Source: Bacillota bacterium (lineage in GTDB: Bacteria > Bacillota > Bacilli > Bacillales > Cytobacillaceae). From it: 64,000 bases of DNA. Position 1 is the first letter of the stretch, and each line of letters starts with the position of its first letter. The notes beneath the pieces were generated by a model. The model did not search any database and was not told the DNA's origin. It saw only the letters and a list, made by a program, of their open reading frames with translations. A program made the translations under genes and the position numbers. Positions 48,410 through 57,374 of this stretch are shown here, one piece after another. Location: NCBI GenBank assembly GCA_030705955.1, contig JAUZPL010000017.1:1-64000 (forward strand), read 5' to 3'.

Positions 48410-49624
48410 ATGGCGAGATTTAAATATACCGGAAGAGACAAACGTGGCAAGAGACAGGGTTCCATTAATGCAACATCTAAACGGGAAGCAATGCACAAAT
48501 TAAAAGAAGAGGGTATTCGCGTCATTGAAATGACAGTGGTGCCTGAAACACTTTTAACAAAGGATATTACGATTGGCAATTCAGTAAAGCTACAGGATTT
48601 TGTGATTTATTTAAGACAATTTGCAACATTGTTAAAAGCAGGGGTTACGGTTGTAGACGCGACTTCCATTCTTGCCTCTCAAACAGAAAGCAAGCTACTG
48701 CGGAAAGCTCTGCTCGATACTGAACAGGAATTAAGAGAAGGAAACCCTCTCTCACAAGCTGTATCAACCCATAAGAAAGTTTTTAACTCGATGTTTATTA
48801 ACATGGTTCGGGCAGGTGAAGCAGGAGGAAATATGGATGAAACGCTTGAACGGTTAGCAACCCATTTTGAAAAGCAGCACTTCACGAAACAAAAAATCAT
48901 TTCAGCACTTACCTATCCAGCAGTTATTGGATTCTTGGCAATTGTTGTTGTCATTGTTTTGCTCACATTTGTTGTCCCAACCTTTGTTAAAATGTTTGCA
49001 AGTTTTGGAGGAACGCTACCTGCCATTACTAGATTTGTATTAGGTGCAAGTAGTTTTATGCAATCATTTTGGTGGCTTGTTCTCCTTTTCCTTTTTGCTA
49101 TTGTGTTTTTGTTTATGCTTTTTCGCCGAAATAAACAAACAAAATATTATCTTGATTACCTTGCATTGAAGATGCCTATTTTCGGAAAAATGCTTCAAAA
49201 AGCAGCCATAGCTAGAATGATGCGGACATTAAGCTCATTATTTTCGAGCTCTGTTCCAATTCTTCAGGCGATGTCTATTGTCGAAAATGTAGTTGAAAAC
49301 GAAGTATTGGTAGAAGTGATTAAACAATCAAAAGATTCCCTTGAAAAAGGGAGATCTATGACCGAACCAATGAAAGCACATTGGGCATTTCCACCACTAG
49401 TTACACAAATGATTGTGATTGGGGAACAAACAGGTGCATTGGATACGATGCTTTCCAAAATCGCAGACTTTTATGAAAGAGAGGTTGAGTTAGGCACAGA
49501 CAGATTGAAATCACTAATTGAGCCGATAATGATTGTTTTACTTGCAGGGCTTGTTGGAACCATTGTTATGTCAATCATGGTGCCAATGTTTGAAATGTTT
49601 AACCAGTTTCAAAATAAATACTAA
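48410..49624 (+). CDS. pilC: type IV pilus inner-membrane platform protein PilC
   Basis: The GspF-family platform protein couples the PilB/PilT ATPases to the growing pilus. The 404-residue protein has the N-terminal FKYTGRDKRGKRQGSINA start, two GspF domains (about 70-195 and 275-395) with membrane segments near 172-195, 222-245 and 377-397, and the conserved FATLLKAGV and EQTGALDTML motifs in each half. It follows the pilT stop by 1 nt; the best Shine-Dalgarno (AGGAG) is about 13 nt upstream, within pilT. Confidence 0.95.
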   Translation: MARFKYTGRDKRGKRQGSINATSKREAMHKLKEEGIRVIEMTVVPETLLTKDITIGNSVKLQDFVIYLRQFATLLKAGVTVVDATSILASQTESKLLRKALLDTEQELREGNPLSQAVSTHKKVFNSMFINMVRAGEAGGNMDETLERLATHFEKQHFTKQKIISALTYPAVIGFLAIVVVIVLLTFVVPTFVKMFASFGGTLPAITRFVLGASSFMQSFWWLVLLFLFAIVFLFMLFRRNKQTKYYLDYLALKMPIFGKMLQKAAIARMMRTLSSLFSSSVPILQAMSIVENVVENEVLVEVIKQSKDSLEKGRSMTEPMKAHWAFPPLVTQMIVIGEQTGALDTMLSKIADFYEREVELGTDRLKSLIEPIMIVLLAGLVGTIVMSIMVPMFEMFNQFQNKY

Positions 49625-49728
49625 GTTTTGGATAAATTTCAATATACTAGTTTCCTTTTTCAAACTATTAAATTATAATAATGTTATTATAAAATAATAG
49701 GCCAAATTACCTAAGGGAGAGTGAACAA

Positions 49729-50157
49729 ATGTTACAAGTGATAGGAAAAAAGTTTAAGAACCAACGAGGATTTACATTAATCGAATTACTTGCAGTTATT
49801 GTTATTTTAGGGATTATTGCGGCGATTGCTGTGCCTTCGATTGGGAATGTAATTAACGATTCAAGGCAAAAGGCAGAAGTTGCTGAAGCCCTTCAAATTA
49901 TTGATGCTACAAAGCTATTAGTGGCAAATAACAATGAAACTAATGCCAGCCAAACTTATGCAAAAACTGATTTAGACACTTATTTAGATCATGTTAAAGA
50001 TGCTAACTTTACTGTAAAGGTTGATTATAATTCGACAAGTGGTAAGTATACTTATAGTATTAAAGGTCATGATGCTGATAAAGTTTTAAAGAGTGATGAT
50101 GATGGTACAACTTATAAATTTGAGCAAGATCTAATTGACTGGCAAAATTCACATTGA
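49729..50157 (+). CDS. pilA: type IV major pilin (PilA-like)
   Basis: The likely structural subunit. The 142-residue prepilin has a charged leader (MLQVIGKKFKNQRG), cleavage before FTLIELLAVIVILGIIAAIAVPSIGNV (Glu5 present), a typical N-terminal helix, and a small globular domain rich in Asp, Lys and Thr without paired cysteines. The ComGC/PilA type is the closest I can name. GGGAGAG precedes ATG 49729. A 104-bp AT-rich gap after pilC containing TATAAT at 49674-49679 may hold its own promoter, as expected for the most abundant subunit. The pilD start overlaps its stop. Confidence 0.92.
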   Translation: MLQVIGKKFKNQRGFTLIELLAVIVILGIIAAIAVPSIGNVINDSRQKAEVAEALQIIDATKLLVANNNETNASQTYAKTDLDTYLDHVKDANFTVKVDYNSTSGKYTYSIKGHDADKVLKSDDDGTTYKFEQDLIDWQNSH

Positions 50158-50909
50158 TGTTTTACATAATATTTTTTTATGGATTAATCTTCGGCTCTTT
50201 CTTCAACGTGGTAGGCTTACGTGTTCCAATGAAGCAATCAATCGTCAAACCAAGATCGGCCTGTCCAAAATGTGGACATCAACTTAGAGCATTTGAACTT
50301 ATACCAGTTCTATCATATATCATTCAAAAAGGGAGATGCCGCGGCTGTCAGTCGCGGATTTCTCCCTTTTATCCAATTATGGAGCTATTGACCGGAATTT
50401 TATTTGTTTTTGCGCCATACCAGATTGGGTGGTCATGGGAGCTTATTGTTGCGTGGTCACTCATTTCACTTTTTATGATTATTGTTGTTTCAGATATTCA
50501 CTATATGGTGATCCCTGATAAAATTTTGGTAGTGTTTGCAGGGATTTTTTTATTGGAACGATTTATTACTCCGCTTACCCCGTGGTGGGATAGCCTTATT
50601 GGCGCTGTTGTCGGCTTTTTACTCCTACTCCTTATTGCCTTTGTAAGCAAAGGGGGAATGGGCGGGGGGGATATCAAGCTATTTGCTTTAATTGGTTTTG
50701 TCTTAGGAGTTAAACTTTTACTTTTATCGTTTTTTCTCTCGACATTATACGGGGCAGTATTTGGCATCATTGCACTCCTTTTTAGAATCGTAAAAAGGCG
50801 TCAGCCGATACCGTTTGGCCCGTTTATTGTTGCAGGCACACTTACAGCATATTTTTGGGGACCTGCAATCATTCATTTTTATTTGCAATTTCTAGCAAAT
50901 GGACTTTAA
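50157..50909 (+). CDS. pilD: prepilin peptidase / N-methyltransferase PilD
   Basis: It cleaves the prepilin leader and methylates the new N terminus. The 250-residue integral membrane aspartyl protease (A24 family) has the N-terminal FGLIFGSFFN-like segment (GLIFGSFFNVVGLRVP), two CxxC pairs of the methylase domain (CPKC and CRGC), and the catalytic aspartates in SDIHYMVIPD and GGGDIKL. A TTG at 50154 directly precedes ATG 50157; either could be used, and both overlap the pilA stop. It occupies the place of B. subtilis comC between folC and spoIIB, so it may also process competence pseudopilins. Confidence 0.95.
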   Translation: MFYIIFFYGLIFGSFFNVVGLRVPMKQSIVKPRSACPKCGHQLRAFELIPVLSYIIQKGRCRGCQSRISPFYPIMELLTGILFVFAPYQIGWSWELIVAWSLISLFMIIVVSDIHYMVIPDKILVVFAGIFLLERFITPLTPWWDSLIGAVVGFLLLLLIAFVSKGGMGGGDIKLFALIGFVLGVKLLLLSFFLSTLYGAVFGIIALLFRIVKRRQPIPFGPFIVAGTLTAYFWGPAIIHFYLQFLANGL

Positions 50910-50925
50910 AAAAGGGGTTATTCAA

Positions 50926-51921
50926 ATGGCTTTTTCCCTCCTAACACCCAAAAATAGAATCATCAACATGGTACTGAATGACCACTCTATTCGCTTTGTG
51001 GAATTGAAACAGATGAACCCTCTCATTGCCCATAAGTGGAAAGAACGTTTCCTACCGTCCGGAATCATTCGTGAAGGGAAAATCGTTGACCATGCATCCT
51101 TAACCAATATTTTGGAAGAATGTATTGATGAATGGAAAATTAACCGGCGTTCTATTCGCTTTCTCGTCCCAGATCCACTCGTGATTATCCGGAAATTATC
51201 CATTCCTTCAGATGTTCAAGATGATGAAATAAAGGGATATCTCTATTTAGAACTTGGGTCTACCATCCATCTCCCATTTGATGAGCCGGTTTTTGATTTT
51301 TACTCACTTGAAGATAATGGGACAACCAGAGAAATTCTTTTATTTGCTGCTCCTGAAAAATTTGTAATGGAATACGCTGATCTTTTTGCAAAATTAAAAC
51401 TAAATCCAATTGCAGCTGACATTTCCCCTCTTGCATTATATCGATTATATTTTCAATTAGATCTTGCCAGTCAGGATGAAAATCTTTTTACTATCCAATT
51501 GGATTTGACAAGTGTCAATATGTGTATTTTCGAAGGTACAATACCGTACGTTATGAGACATTTCCCTTTGCCTTTTGAAATTGAGAAATGGCAAATGAAT
51601 AGGGAAAAATCGGATTTATTTGACTTGATGTACATTGGTGGAACAAGTGACCTTGTTTATCATTTTGAAGATATTTTTAAAGAAATCATAAAATTAATGG
51701 ATTTCTATAAGTATTCTTTAAATAATGGGAAGAAAGAAGTAACAAAACTTCTGTTAAGTGGGGATCATCCATTGTTGATGGCTTTTTTAGAAGAACTGAA
51801 AGATCGCTTTGATCTTCCAGTAGTCACGATTCCACTTGATTATCCAGCAAAAGGGAAGTCTGGCATGATTCCACCGAAACAATTACTAACATTTGGTCTT
51901 GCGTTAAAAGAGGTGCAATGA
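50926..51921 (+). CDS. pilM: type IV pilus assembly protein PilM
   Basis: A cytoplasmic actin-like (FtsA-like) ATP-binding protein that binds the PilN N terminus. The 331-residue protein has the PilM-type features LTPKNRIINMVLNDHSIRFVEL at the N terminus, RFLVPDPLVIIRKLSIP, the conserved D-x-x-D-x-like DLTSVNMCIFEG phosphate segment and SGDHPLLMAFLEELKDRF near the C terminus. The frame is open from ATG 50899 within pilD, but AAGGGG (50912-50917) is 8 nt before ATG 50926. Its stop overlaps pilN. Confidence 0.88.
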   Translation: MAFSLLTPKNRIINMVLNDHSIRFVELKQMNPLIAHKWKERFLPSGIIREGKIVDHASLTNILEECIDEWKINRRSIRFLVPDPLVIIRKLSIPSDVQDDEIKGYLYLELGSTIHLPFDEPVFDFYSLEDNGTTREILLFAAPEKFVMEYADLFAKLKLNPIAADISPLALYRLYFQLDLASQDENLFTIQLDLTSVNMCIFEGTIPYVMRHFPLPFEIEKWQMNREKSDLFDLMYIGGTSDLVYHFEDIFKEIIKLMDFYKYSLNNGKKEVTKLLLSGDHPLLMAFLEELKDRFDLPVVTIPLDYPAKGKSGMIPPKQLLTFGLALKEVQ

Positions 51922-52601
51922 TGCTAGTAGAAATCAATCTTCTTCCCAAAAATGAACCAAAGAAATTTGGATTTATCCTAGTATTCTCGCTAATTATTTT
52001 GCTAGCTATGTTGACTGCTACTTTTTATATATGGCAAATTCATTTAACGAAAACAAATATACAATCTACTGAAAACCAAATTTCACTTATTCAAAAAGTC
52101 ACTGATAATCAAAGTAAGCAGGCAAGTGCTGCTGTTTCAACAAATTCAGTAGACCAATTAAAAAATGGAATTAAAGTAATGAACAACCTTCGTATTCCAA
52201 CGATTCCAGTGATGCGCCATCTCACTTCATTGCTGCCGCAGAGAGGGTTTATTCAATCATTTCAATATGCTGATACAGGAACCTTGACATTGACCGTTCA
52301 ATTCGATTCGGAAAGTGAAGCTGCCAATTATTTAGATTGGTTGAATCATTCAAAATGGATTGAGGATGCAATCCTTACATCACTTAATGCAAATTCAAAT
52401 GATGCCACTGCTTCTGGAGCTACAACGGTTAATTCCAGTTTAGATAATAATATGAATTCTACTGCTAACACAAATGGAACAGTTACTAAAAGCAATTCAA
52501 ATTTAATGCCACGATATGTTGGACAATTTGATATTAAATTTAATAAGGAATTCGTCAAGAAAAAAAGCGGATCTTCCGATGAAGGAGTGACTGGCCAATG
52601 A
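51918..52601 (+). CDS. pilN: type IV pilus assembly protein PilN
   Basis: A bitopic inner-membrane protein that links cytoplasmic PilM to PilO. The 227-residue product begins with the PilM-binding motif VEINLLPKNEPKK, has one membrane segment (about 18-40), a short coiled coil, and a ferredoxin-like domain (about 85-150). A Ser/Thr/Asn-rich stretch runs at about 155-195. Two ATGs (51918 and 51921) overlap the pilM stop; AGAGGTG is just upstream. It overlaps pilO by 4 nt, giving a coupled pilMNO set. Confidence 0.9.
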   Translation: MMLVEINLLPKNEPKKFGFILVFSLIILLAMLTATFYIWQIHLTKTNIQSTENQISLIQKVTDNQSKQASAAVSTNSVDQLKNGIKVMNNLRIPTIPVMRHLTSLLPQRGFIQSFQYADTGTLTLTVQFDSESEAANYLDWLNHSKWIEDAILTSLNANSNDATASGATTVNSSLDNNMNSTANTNGTVTKSNSNLMPRYVGQFDIKFNKEFVKKKSGSSDEGVTGQ

Positions 52602-53392
52602 AACTTTCACTCTCGAGAAGAGACAAAATGATTGTGTCCATTACACTTCTTTTACTTTTAATTGGGGTTGTTTTTCTTCAATTCCTATATTTGAATCCAT
52701 TACAGTCTGATTTAAAATTAGTGGAGCAAACGTTAAAAACGGAGCAGAAGCTATTAACTACAGTTGACAATAAAAAAAGTGCAGCAGCCTCGGCTATAGC
52801 CAAAGAAACAGATTCAACAGAGCTACAAAAATTACTTCCTGTAAAACCGCTGCAAGATCAATTTATTCTAGATTTAGAAAAGGCGGAAACCATCTCAAAT
52901 AGTCAAATAAAGTCAATGAGTTTCCAAACGAATGGACAAGATCAATCGCAATCAACCGGAAATACTAGCACTTCAGGAACGGGTGGACAGGTTAATTCTA
53001 CTACTACCGTTCAACAAAATAATTCTACAAGCAGCGGAGACAATAAACAAACAGCAGAAACCTCTTTACCAGTAGGAGTACAGAAAATCACTGCGGTGCT
53101 TAATGTGTTGTCTCCAGACTATGCAAGCTTTGAAAAATTTATTAGTTCGCTTGAATCCGAAAAGCGTCTGATTGTTGTGGAATCCATTCAATATACGGCA
53201 GGGAGCGAGATTTCATCCCTTGACCAGACAAATGCACCATTTACATTTACTTTGACTGTTTCAACCTTTTACATGCCTGCCCTTACAGATTTACAGGGGC
53301 AACTTCCAAAAGTAGAGACACCAAATCCGGGAAATAAGGATAACCCATTAAGTCAGTCTCCGGATATCACTACTTCAGAGAGTGCAAAATAG
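52598..53392 (+). CDS. pilO: type IV pilus assembly protein PilO-like
   Basis: A bitopic protein of 264 residues with a short cytoplasmic start, one membrane segment (about 13-31), a coiled coil (about 35-70), and an extracytoplasmic region with the PilO-like pattern (LPVKPLQDQFILDLEKAETIS... LNVLSPDYASFEKFISSLESEKRLIVVESIQY). Between them is a Gln/Ser/Thr/Asn-rich linker (about 108-155). Identification as PilO rests on architecture and position after pilN more than on a sequence motif. It is the last gene of the operon. Confidence 0.85.
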   Translation: MKLSLSRRDKMIVSITLLLLLIGVVFLQFLYLNPLQSDLKLVEQTLKTEQKLLTTVDNKKSAAASAIAKETDSTELQKLLPVKPLQDQFILDLEKAETISNSQIKSMSFQTNGQDQSQSTGNTSTSGTGGQVNSTTTVQQNNSTSSGDNKQTAETSLPVGVQKITAVLNVLSPDYASFEKFISSLESEKRLIVVESIQYTAGSEISSLDQTNAPFTFTLTVSTFYMPALTDLQGQLPKVETPNPGNKDNPLSQSPDITTSESAK

Positions 53393-53416
53393 CATATATT
53401 TTGGCGAAAGTCTACG

Positions 53417-53452
53417 ATAACAAGACGACAAAAGTCTTGTTATTTTTTTTTT
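53417..53452 (+). terminator. pilus operon terminator
   Basis: ATAACAAGAC and GTCTTGTTAT form a stem over a 7-nt loop, followed by a long T run. Confidence 0.93.
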
Positions 53453-53506
53453 TATTTGTGATAGTCTGAAACAAACTAGCAGTTTGAAGGAAAGGAGCTT
53501 TCACAA

Positions 53507-54568
53507 GTGGACAAGCAGACAAGCGGCAAAATAATAACAATTAAAATAAATGGAGAGCAGCGATCGTTTTTAGAAGAGCCTGTTCATATAAAAACAGATG
53601 AAATAGAACGCGATTTCTACATAGACTCTGCCGCATCATCTAAGCCAATTGAAGAAACAGCTGCTACACAGGAAATGGTTGATGAAAGCTTTGATTGGAT
53701 CATACCCGAACAAACTGAAAATGGCTTGACCGACTATCCGTTAAAGCCCTCTCAAAAAACAAAAAAAAGTAAAGGTAAGTTATATAAGGATGTTCCATTT
53801 GGAGCTACTAAGAAAAATCCAATTGCCTTGAGATCCATTCTATTTTCAGTTCTTTTTGCCATTCTAATTGGAGCAAGCTTTGGTGTTGTCATGCTTAAGC
53901 TTGTTGTTACCAACCATGGCAAAGGTACAGCTGTGACCACAAATGTATCTAATAGTCCCGTTCCAAAAGATAATGAACTAACTTCTGGCACTTCAGCAAC
54001 TATTCCATCATGGACTTCATATGTTGTACAAGGGGGAATCTATTCTACTAAAGACACAGCAATAGGAGTTGCTAATACGAGAATAAAGAGTGGGATTCCT
54101 GCTGAAGTAATTGATTCAGAGGGGAAAAACTTTTTGTTTTTAGGTGTTGCGAATTCCATTGAGATGGCGAAGGGTATGATGGACAGTTATAAAAAGAATG
54201 GGGTTACAGAGGTTTACGCAAAACCATTAATTATTCCAGAGAAAAAGATCATAAATACAAACCAAGTGGAACAGAGTTTTTTAGATTCAGCATCTTCCAC
54301 TTTTCAAATTCTTTCTGATATAACTGCCGGTGCAATGGTTAATGCGGCAATCGCAAAGGAATCCGTTAATTCTATAAAAACTGTGGAAGGTAGTATAGTA
54401 AAGATAGATAATAAACAATTAAGAAATAATAAAGTAAAAGAACTTAAGTCAGAGTTAGTAACGACAATTGATCTAATAAAGGCATATGAAAAGTCATCTG
54501 ATTTAAAAAGCGTTATAAATGCCCAGCAGCATTTATTAAAATACCTTTCAATTTATTATTCTATTTAA
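53507..54568 (+). CDS. spoIIB: stage II sporulation protein B (SPOR-domain protein)
   Basis: SpoIIB helps engulfment by localising septal peptidoglycan hydrolase machinery early in sporulation. The 353-residue product has an acidic cytoplasmic N-terminal region (about 1-105), one membrane segment (about 110-132), and an extracytoplasmic SPOR-like domain (about 162-245, TSYVVQGGIYSTKDTA... VANTRIKSGIPAEVI). Sequence conservation with B. subtilis SpoIIB is low, but the architecture and position before maf-radC-mreB agree. It starts at GTG 53507, 9 nt after AAAGGAG. Confidence 0.88.
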   Translation: MDKQTSGKIITIKINGEQRSFLEEPVHIKTDEIERDFYIDSAASSKPIEETAATQEMVDESFDWIIPEQTENGLTDYPLKPSQKTKKSKGKLYKDVPFGATKKNPIALRSILFSVLFAILIGASFGVVMLKLVVTNHGKGTAVTTNVSNSPVPKDNELTSGTSATIPSWTSYVVQGGIYSTKDTAIGVANTRIKSGIPAEVIDSEGKNFLFLGVANSIEMAKGMMDSYKKNGVTEVYAKPLIIPEKKIINTNQVEQSFLDSASSTFQILSDITAGAMVNAAIAKESVNSIKTVEGSIVKIDNKQLRNNKVKELKSELVTTIDLIKAYEKSSDLKSVINAQQHLLKYLSIYYSI

Positions 54569-54572
54569 CAAA

Positions 54573-54670
54573 TAAAGAAAACTTGGTTAGCGCCAAGTTT
54601 TAGCGCAGGCGATTGCCTAGTTGCACTTATGCGTTCAGAATTTATGGATATAAATTCTGATTAGCTAAAA
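54573..54670. repeat. dispersed multi-hairpin element, copy B (most complete)
   Basis: It begins 4 bp after the spoIIB stop with TAAAGAAAACTTGG. Three potential hairpins occur in order: CTTGG/CCAAG, AGGC/GCCT, and a perfect 11-bp TCAGAATTTAT/ATAAATTCTGA with a GGAT loop (54635-54660). The CCTAGTTGCACTTATGCG stretch between them is conserved in the other copies (3750, 23722). Confidence 0.8.
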
Positions 54671-54715
54671 AAACAAGTTTCTCTCCTATTCGATATTTTT
54701 CGGGAAATATTTTAA

Positions 54716-54750
54716 AAATGGCCTCTCCAAAATGGACAGGCTATTTTTAA
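54716..54750 (+). terminator. terminator-like hairpin before maf
   Basis: AAATGGCCT and AGGCTATTT pair around an inner TCC/GGA stem, with a T run following. The rest of the 305-bp spoIIB-maf gap holds only the dispersed element and AT-rich DNA. Confidence 0.7.
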
Positions 54751-54873
54751 TGACTTTTGTATAATTAGCCAAGTTTTTTCAAACTATATTCATATAAAAA
54801 TTGTTTGCTTCATTAATTTTTGATACGATTGTAATGTATCTCCCTATACGAAGCAAGAAAGGAAGGTGGTTTG

Positions 54874-55446
54874 ATGCAAAACCTCATTTTAGCCTCTTCT
54901 TCCCCTCGGCGAAAGGAACTTCTAGAAAACCTTCAATTATCCTTCAACATCTTAAGTAGTGATGTGGATGAAAGCTTTGATCCTAAACTCCCACCAGAAG
55001 AAGTCGTAATGGAATTGGCAGATCGAAAAGCTAAAGTCATTTTTAAAGAAAATCCAGATGCGTGTGTGATCGGGTCAGATACCATTGTTGTTCTCGATGG
55101 GAAAATTTTAGGGAAGCCTAAAAACGAGGAAGATGCCGTTAGCATGCTTCAAATGTTATCAGGCAGACAGCATGATGTTTATACAGGTGTTTCCATTTTA
55201 TCTAAAGAACGTTCATCTCTTTTTTTTGAAAAAACAGAAGTATCATTTTGGGAGTTAACGGTCGAGGAAATAAAGGCATATGTTCGAAGTGGTGAGCCGT
55301 TTGATAAAGCAGGTGCTTACGGTATTCAGCAATTTGGTAGCATGCTTGTCAAAAAAATAAATGGGGACTATTTTGCCGTTGTAGGCCTTCCTGTTTCAAG
55401 AACCATTCGGGAGCTTAGAAAGGTGGGCTACCAATTGCCTTACTAA
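54874..55446 (+). CDS. maf: Maf nucleoside triphosphate pyrophosphatase
   Basis: A septum-formation-associated house-cleaning pyrophosphatase (dTTP/UTP class). The 190-residue protein has the SSSPRRKELL N-terminal motif, SDVDESFD, VIGSDTIVVLDGKILGKP, YTGVSI, and DKAGAYGIQQFGSMLVKKINGDYFAVVGLP, all family signatures with the catalytic Asp in GSDT. A TTG (54871) precedes ATG 54874; GGAAGG 7 nt upstream favours ATG. It lies before radC and mreB as in B. subtilis. Confidence 0.96.
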   Translation: MQNLILASSSPRRKELLENLQLSFNILSSDVDESFDPKLPPEEVVMELADRKAKVIFKENPDACVIGSDTIVVLDGKILGKPKNEEDAVSMLQMLSGRQHDVYTGVSILSKERSSLFFEKTEVSFWELTVEEIKAYVRSGEPFDKAGAYGIQQFGSMLVKKINGDYFAVVGLPVSRTIRELRKVGYQLPY

Positions 55447-55483
55447 TTTTCCAGCCTTTATCTCCCTTACAAGGGAGGAAAAA

Positions 55484-56173
55484 ATGACTACTAATACTTT
55501 AATGATTCGTGATTTTCCACAGGACGAAAGACCGAGAGAGCGATTTATTCAACAAGGGGCTGAGAGTTTATCGAATCATGAACTCATTGCCATTTTACTT
55601 AGAACTGGAACAAAAGATGAATCTGTCCTACAGCTATCCAATCGATTGCTTTCACACTTTGATGGCTTAAGGGATTTGAAGTCAGCCACTTTAGAAGAAA
55701 TTACCTCAATCAAAGGAATAGGAGATGCTAAAGCAATACAGCTTCTTACTGCTGTTGAACTAGGTAGAAGAATTGCTAACCTCTCCTACACTGATCGTTA
55801 TGTGATTCGCTCACCAGAAGACGGAGCAAACTATGTGATGAACGATATGCGTTTCTTATCACAAGAACATTTTGTGTGCTTATATTTAAACACCAAAAAC
55901 CAAGTCCTTCATAAGAAAACTATTTTTATCGGCAGTTTAAATGCCTCAATCGTTCATCCTCGTGAGGTTTATAAAGAAGCACTCCGTAGGTCAGCAGCCT
56001 CAATCATATGCCTTCATAATCATCCCTCGGGAGATCCTGCACCAAGCAGGGAAGATATTGAAGTAACCAAAAGACTTTCAGAGTGTGGTAAGATAATGGG
56101 GATTGATTTGTTGGATCATTTAATAATAGGTGAAAATAAATTTGTCAGCTTAAAAGAAAAAGGTTATTTATGA
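55484..56173 (+). CDS. radC: RadC/YsxA family JAB-domain protein
   Basis: A 229-residue protein with an N-terminal helix-hairpin-helix region (ITSIKGIGDAKAIQLLTAVELGRR) and a C-terminal JAB1/MPN metalloprotease-like domain. The metal motif HxHx7SxxD is intact (HNHPSGDPAPSRED). Despite the old name, a direct role in DNA repair is doubtful in other bacteria; the function in bacilli is not established to my knowledge. GGAGG precedes ATG 55484. It is between maf and mreB as in B. subtilis. Confidence 0.95.
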   Translation: MTTNTLMIRDFPQDERPRERFIQQGAESLSNHELIAILLRTGTKDESVLQLSNRLLSHFDGLRDLKSATLEEITSIKGIGDAKAIQLLTAVELGRRIANLSYTDRYVIRSPEDGANYVMNDMRFLSQEHFVCLYLNTKNQVLHKKTIFIGSLNASIVHPREVYKEALRRSAASIICLHNHPSGDPAPSREDIEVTKRLSECGKIMGIDLLDHLIIGENKFVSLKEKGYL

Positions 56174-56326
56174 CACTATGATTTTATTTGACGTTAGGAT
56201 ATAATATTATTTATGATTTTTTAGGACCTTTTGCTTGGAAGTAAATAAATTTTCTAAGAAAACATTTTATATTAATATAAAATCACCTAACTAATTGCAA
56301 TTCGTATCAGAAAGGGAGATACAACT

Positions 56327-57349
56327 ATGTTTGGAATTGGATCAAGAGATCTTGGGATTGACCTAGGAACTGCTAATACTCTTGTGTTTGTTAAAGGAAA
56401 AGGAATTGTGCTTAGACAGCCATCTGTTGTGGCATTACAGACAGATACGAAACAAATTGTAGCTGTTGGAAATGACGCTAAAAATATGATTGGCCGTACC
56501 CCAGGAAATGTTGTTGCGTTAAGACCAATGAAAGATGGTGTTATCGCAGATTATGAAACAACGGCAACAATGATGAAATACTATATTCGTGAAGCAGTAA
56601 AGTCAAAAGGACTGTTTTCTGGAAAACCTTATGTGATGGTCTGTGTACCATCTGGCATAACGGCTGTTGAAGCAAGAGCTGTTATCGATGCTACTCGGGC
56701 TGCAGGTGCAAGAGATGCGTATACGATTGAGGAGCCATTTGCAGCTGCTATTGGTGCGGAGCTTCCTGTATGGGAGCCTACTGGTAGCATGGTTGTAGAT
56801 ATTGGCGGCGGAACAACGGAAGTAGCTATTATTTCCTTAGGTGGTATTGTTACAAGCCAATCGATTCGTATTGCAGGGGATGAAATGGATGAAGCCATTA
56901 TTTCTTTTATCCGCAAAAATTACAATTTAATGATTGGTGACCGGACTGCTGAAACCATTAAGGTAGAAATTGGCTCTGCAGGAGATCCTGATGGAATTGA
57001 CAATATGGAGATTCGCGGCCGTGATTTACTGACAGGTTTACCAAAAACGATTGAAATAACAGCTAAGGAAATTGAAGTTGCTCTTCGCGATACGGTATAT
57101 GCAATTGTTGAAGCTGTTAAAAACACACTAGAAAAAACTCCTCCTGAATTAGCAGCAGATATCATGGATCGTGGCATTGTTTTAACTGGCGGTGGAGCTT
57201 TACTTCGAAATTTGGACAAGGTGATTAGTGAAGAAACAAAAATGCCGGTATTAATAGCTGAAAGCCCACTTGATTGTGTGGCAATAGGAACTGGTAAAGC
57301 ATTAGATCATATTCAATTATTCAAAAATAAATCAAGAGATTCACGCTAA
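56327..57349 (+). CDS. mreB: rod-shape-determining protein MreB
   Basis: A bacterial actin that directs elongasome movement and sidewall peptidoglycan synthesis. The 340-residue protein has [13 protein letters not shown] phosphate-1, [14 protein letters not shown] phosphate-2, adenosine motif [15 protein letters not shown], and [24 protein letters not shown] site precedes ATG 56327. It is the first of mreB-mreC-mreD-minC-minD, with a 153-bp AT-rich gap before it in which I see TATAAT near 56200 but no good -35. Confidence 0.97.
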   Translation: MFGIGSRDLGIDLGTANTLVFVKGKGIVLRQPSVVALQTDTKQIVAVGNDAKNMIGRTPGNVVALRPMKDGVIADYETTATMMKYYIREAVKSKGLFSGKPYVMVCVPSGITAVEARAVIDATRAAGARDAYTIEEPFAAAIGAELPVWEPTGSMVVDIGGGTTEVAIISLGGIVTSQSIRIAGDEMDEAIISFIRKNYNLMIGDRTAETIKVEIGSAGDPDGIDNMEIRGRDLLTGLPKTIEITAKEIEVALRDTVYAIVEAVKNTLEKTPPELAADIMDRGIVLTGGGALLRNLDKVISEETKMPVLIAESPLDCVAIGTGKALDHIQLFKNKSRDSR

Positions 57350-57374
57350 AAAATATAGATAGAGGTGTATCATC

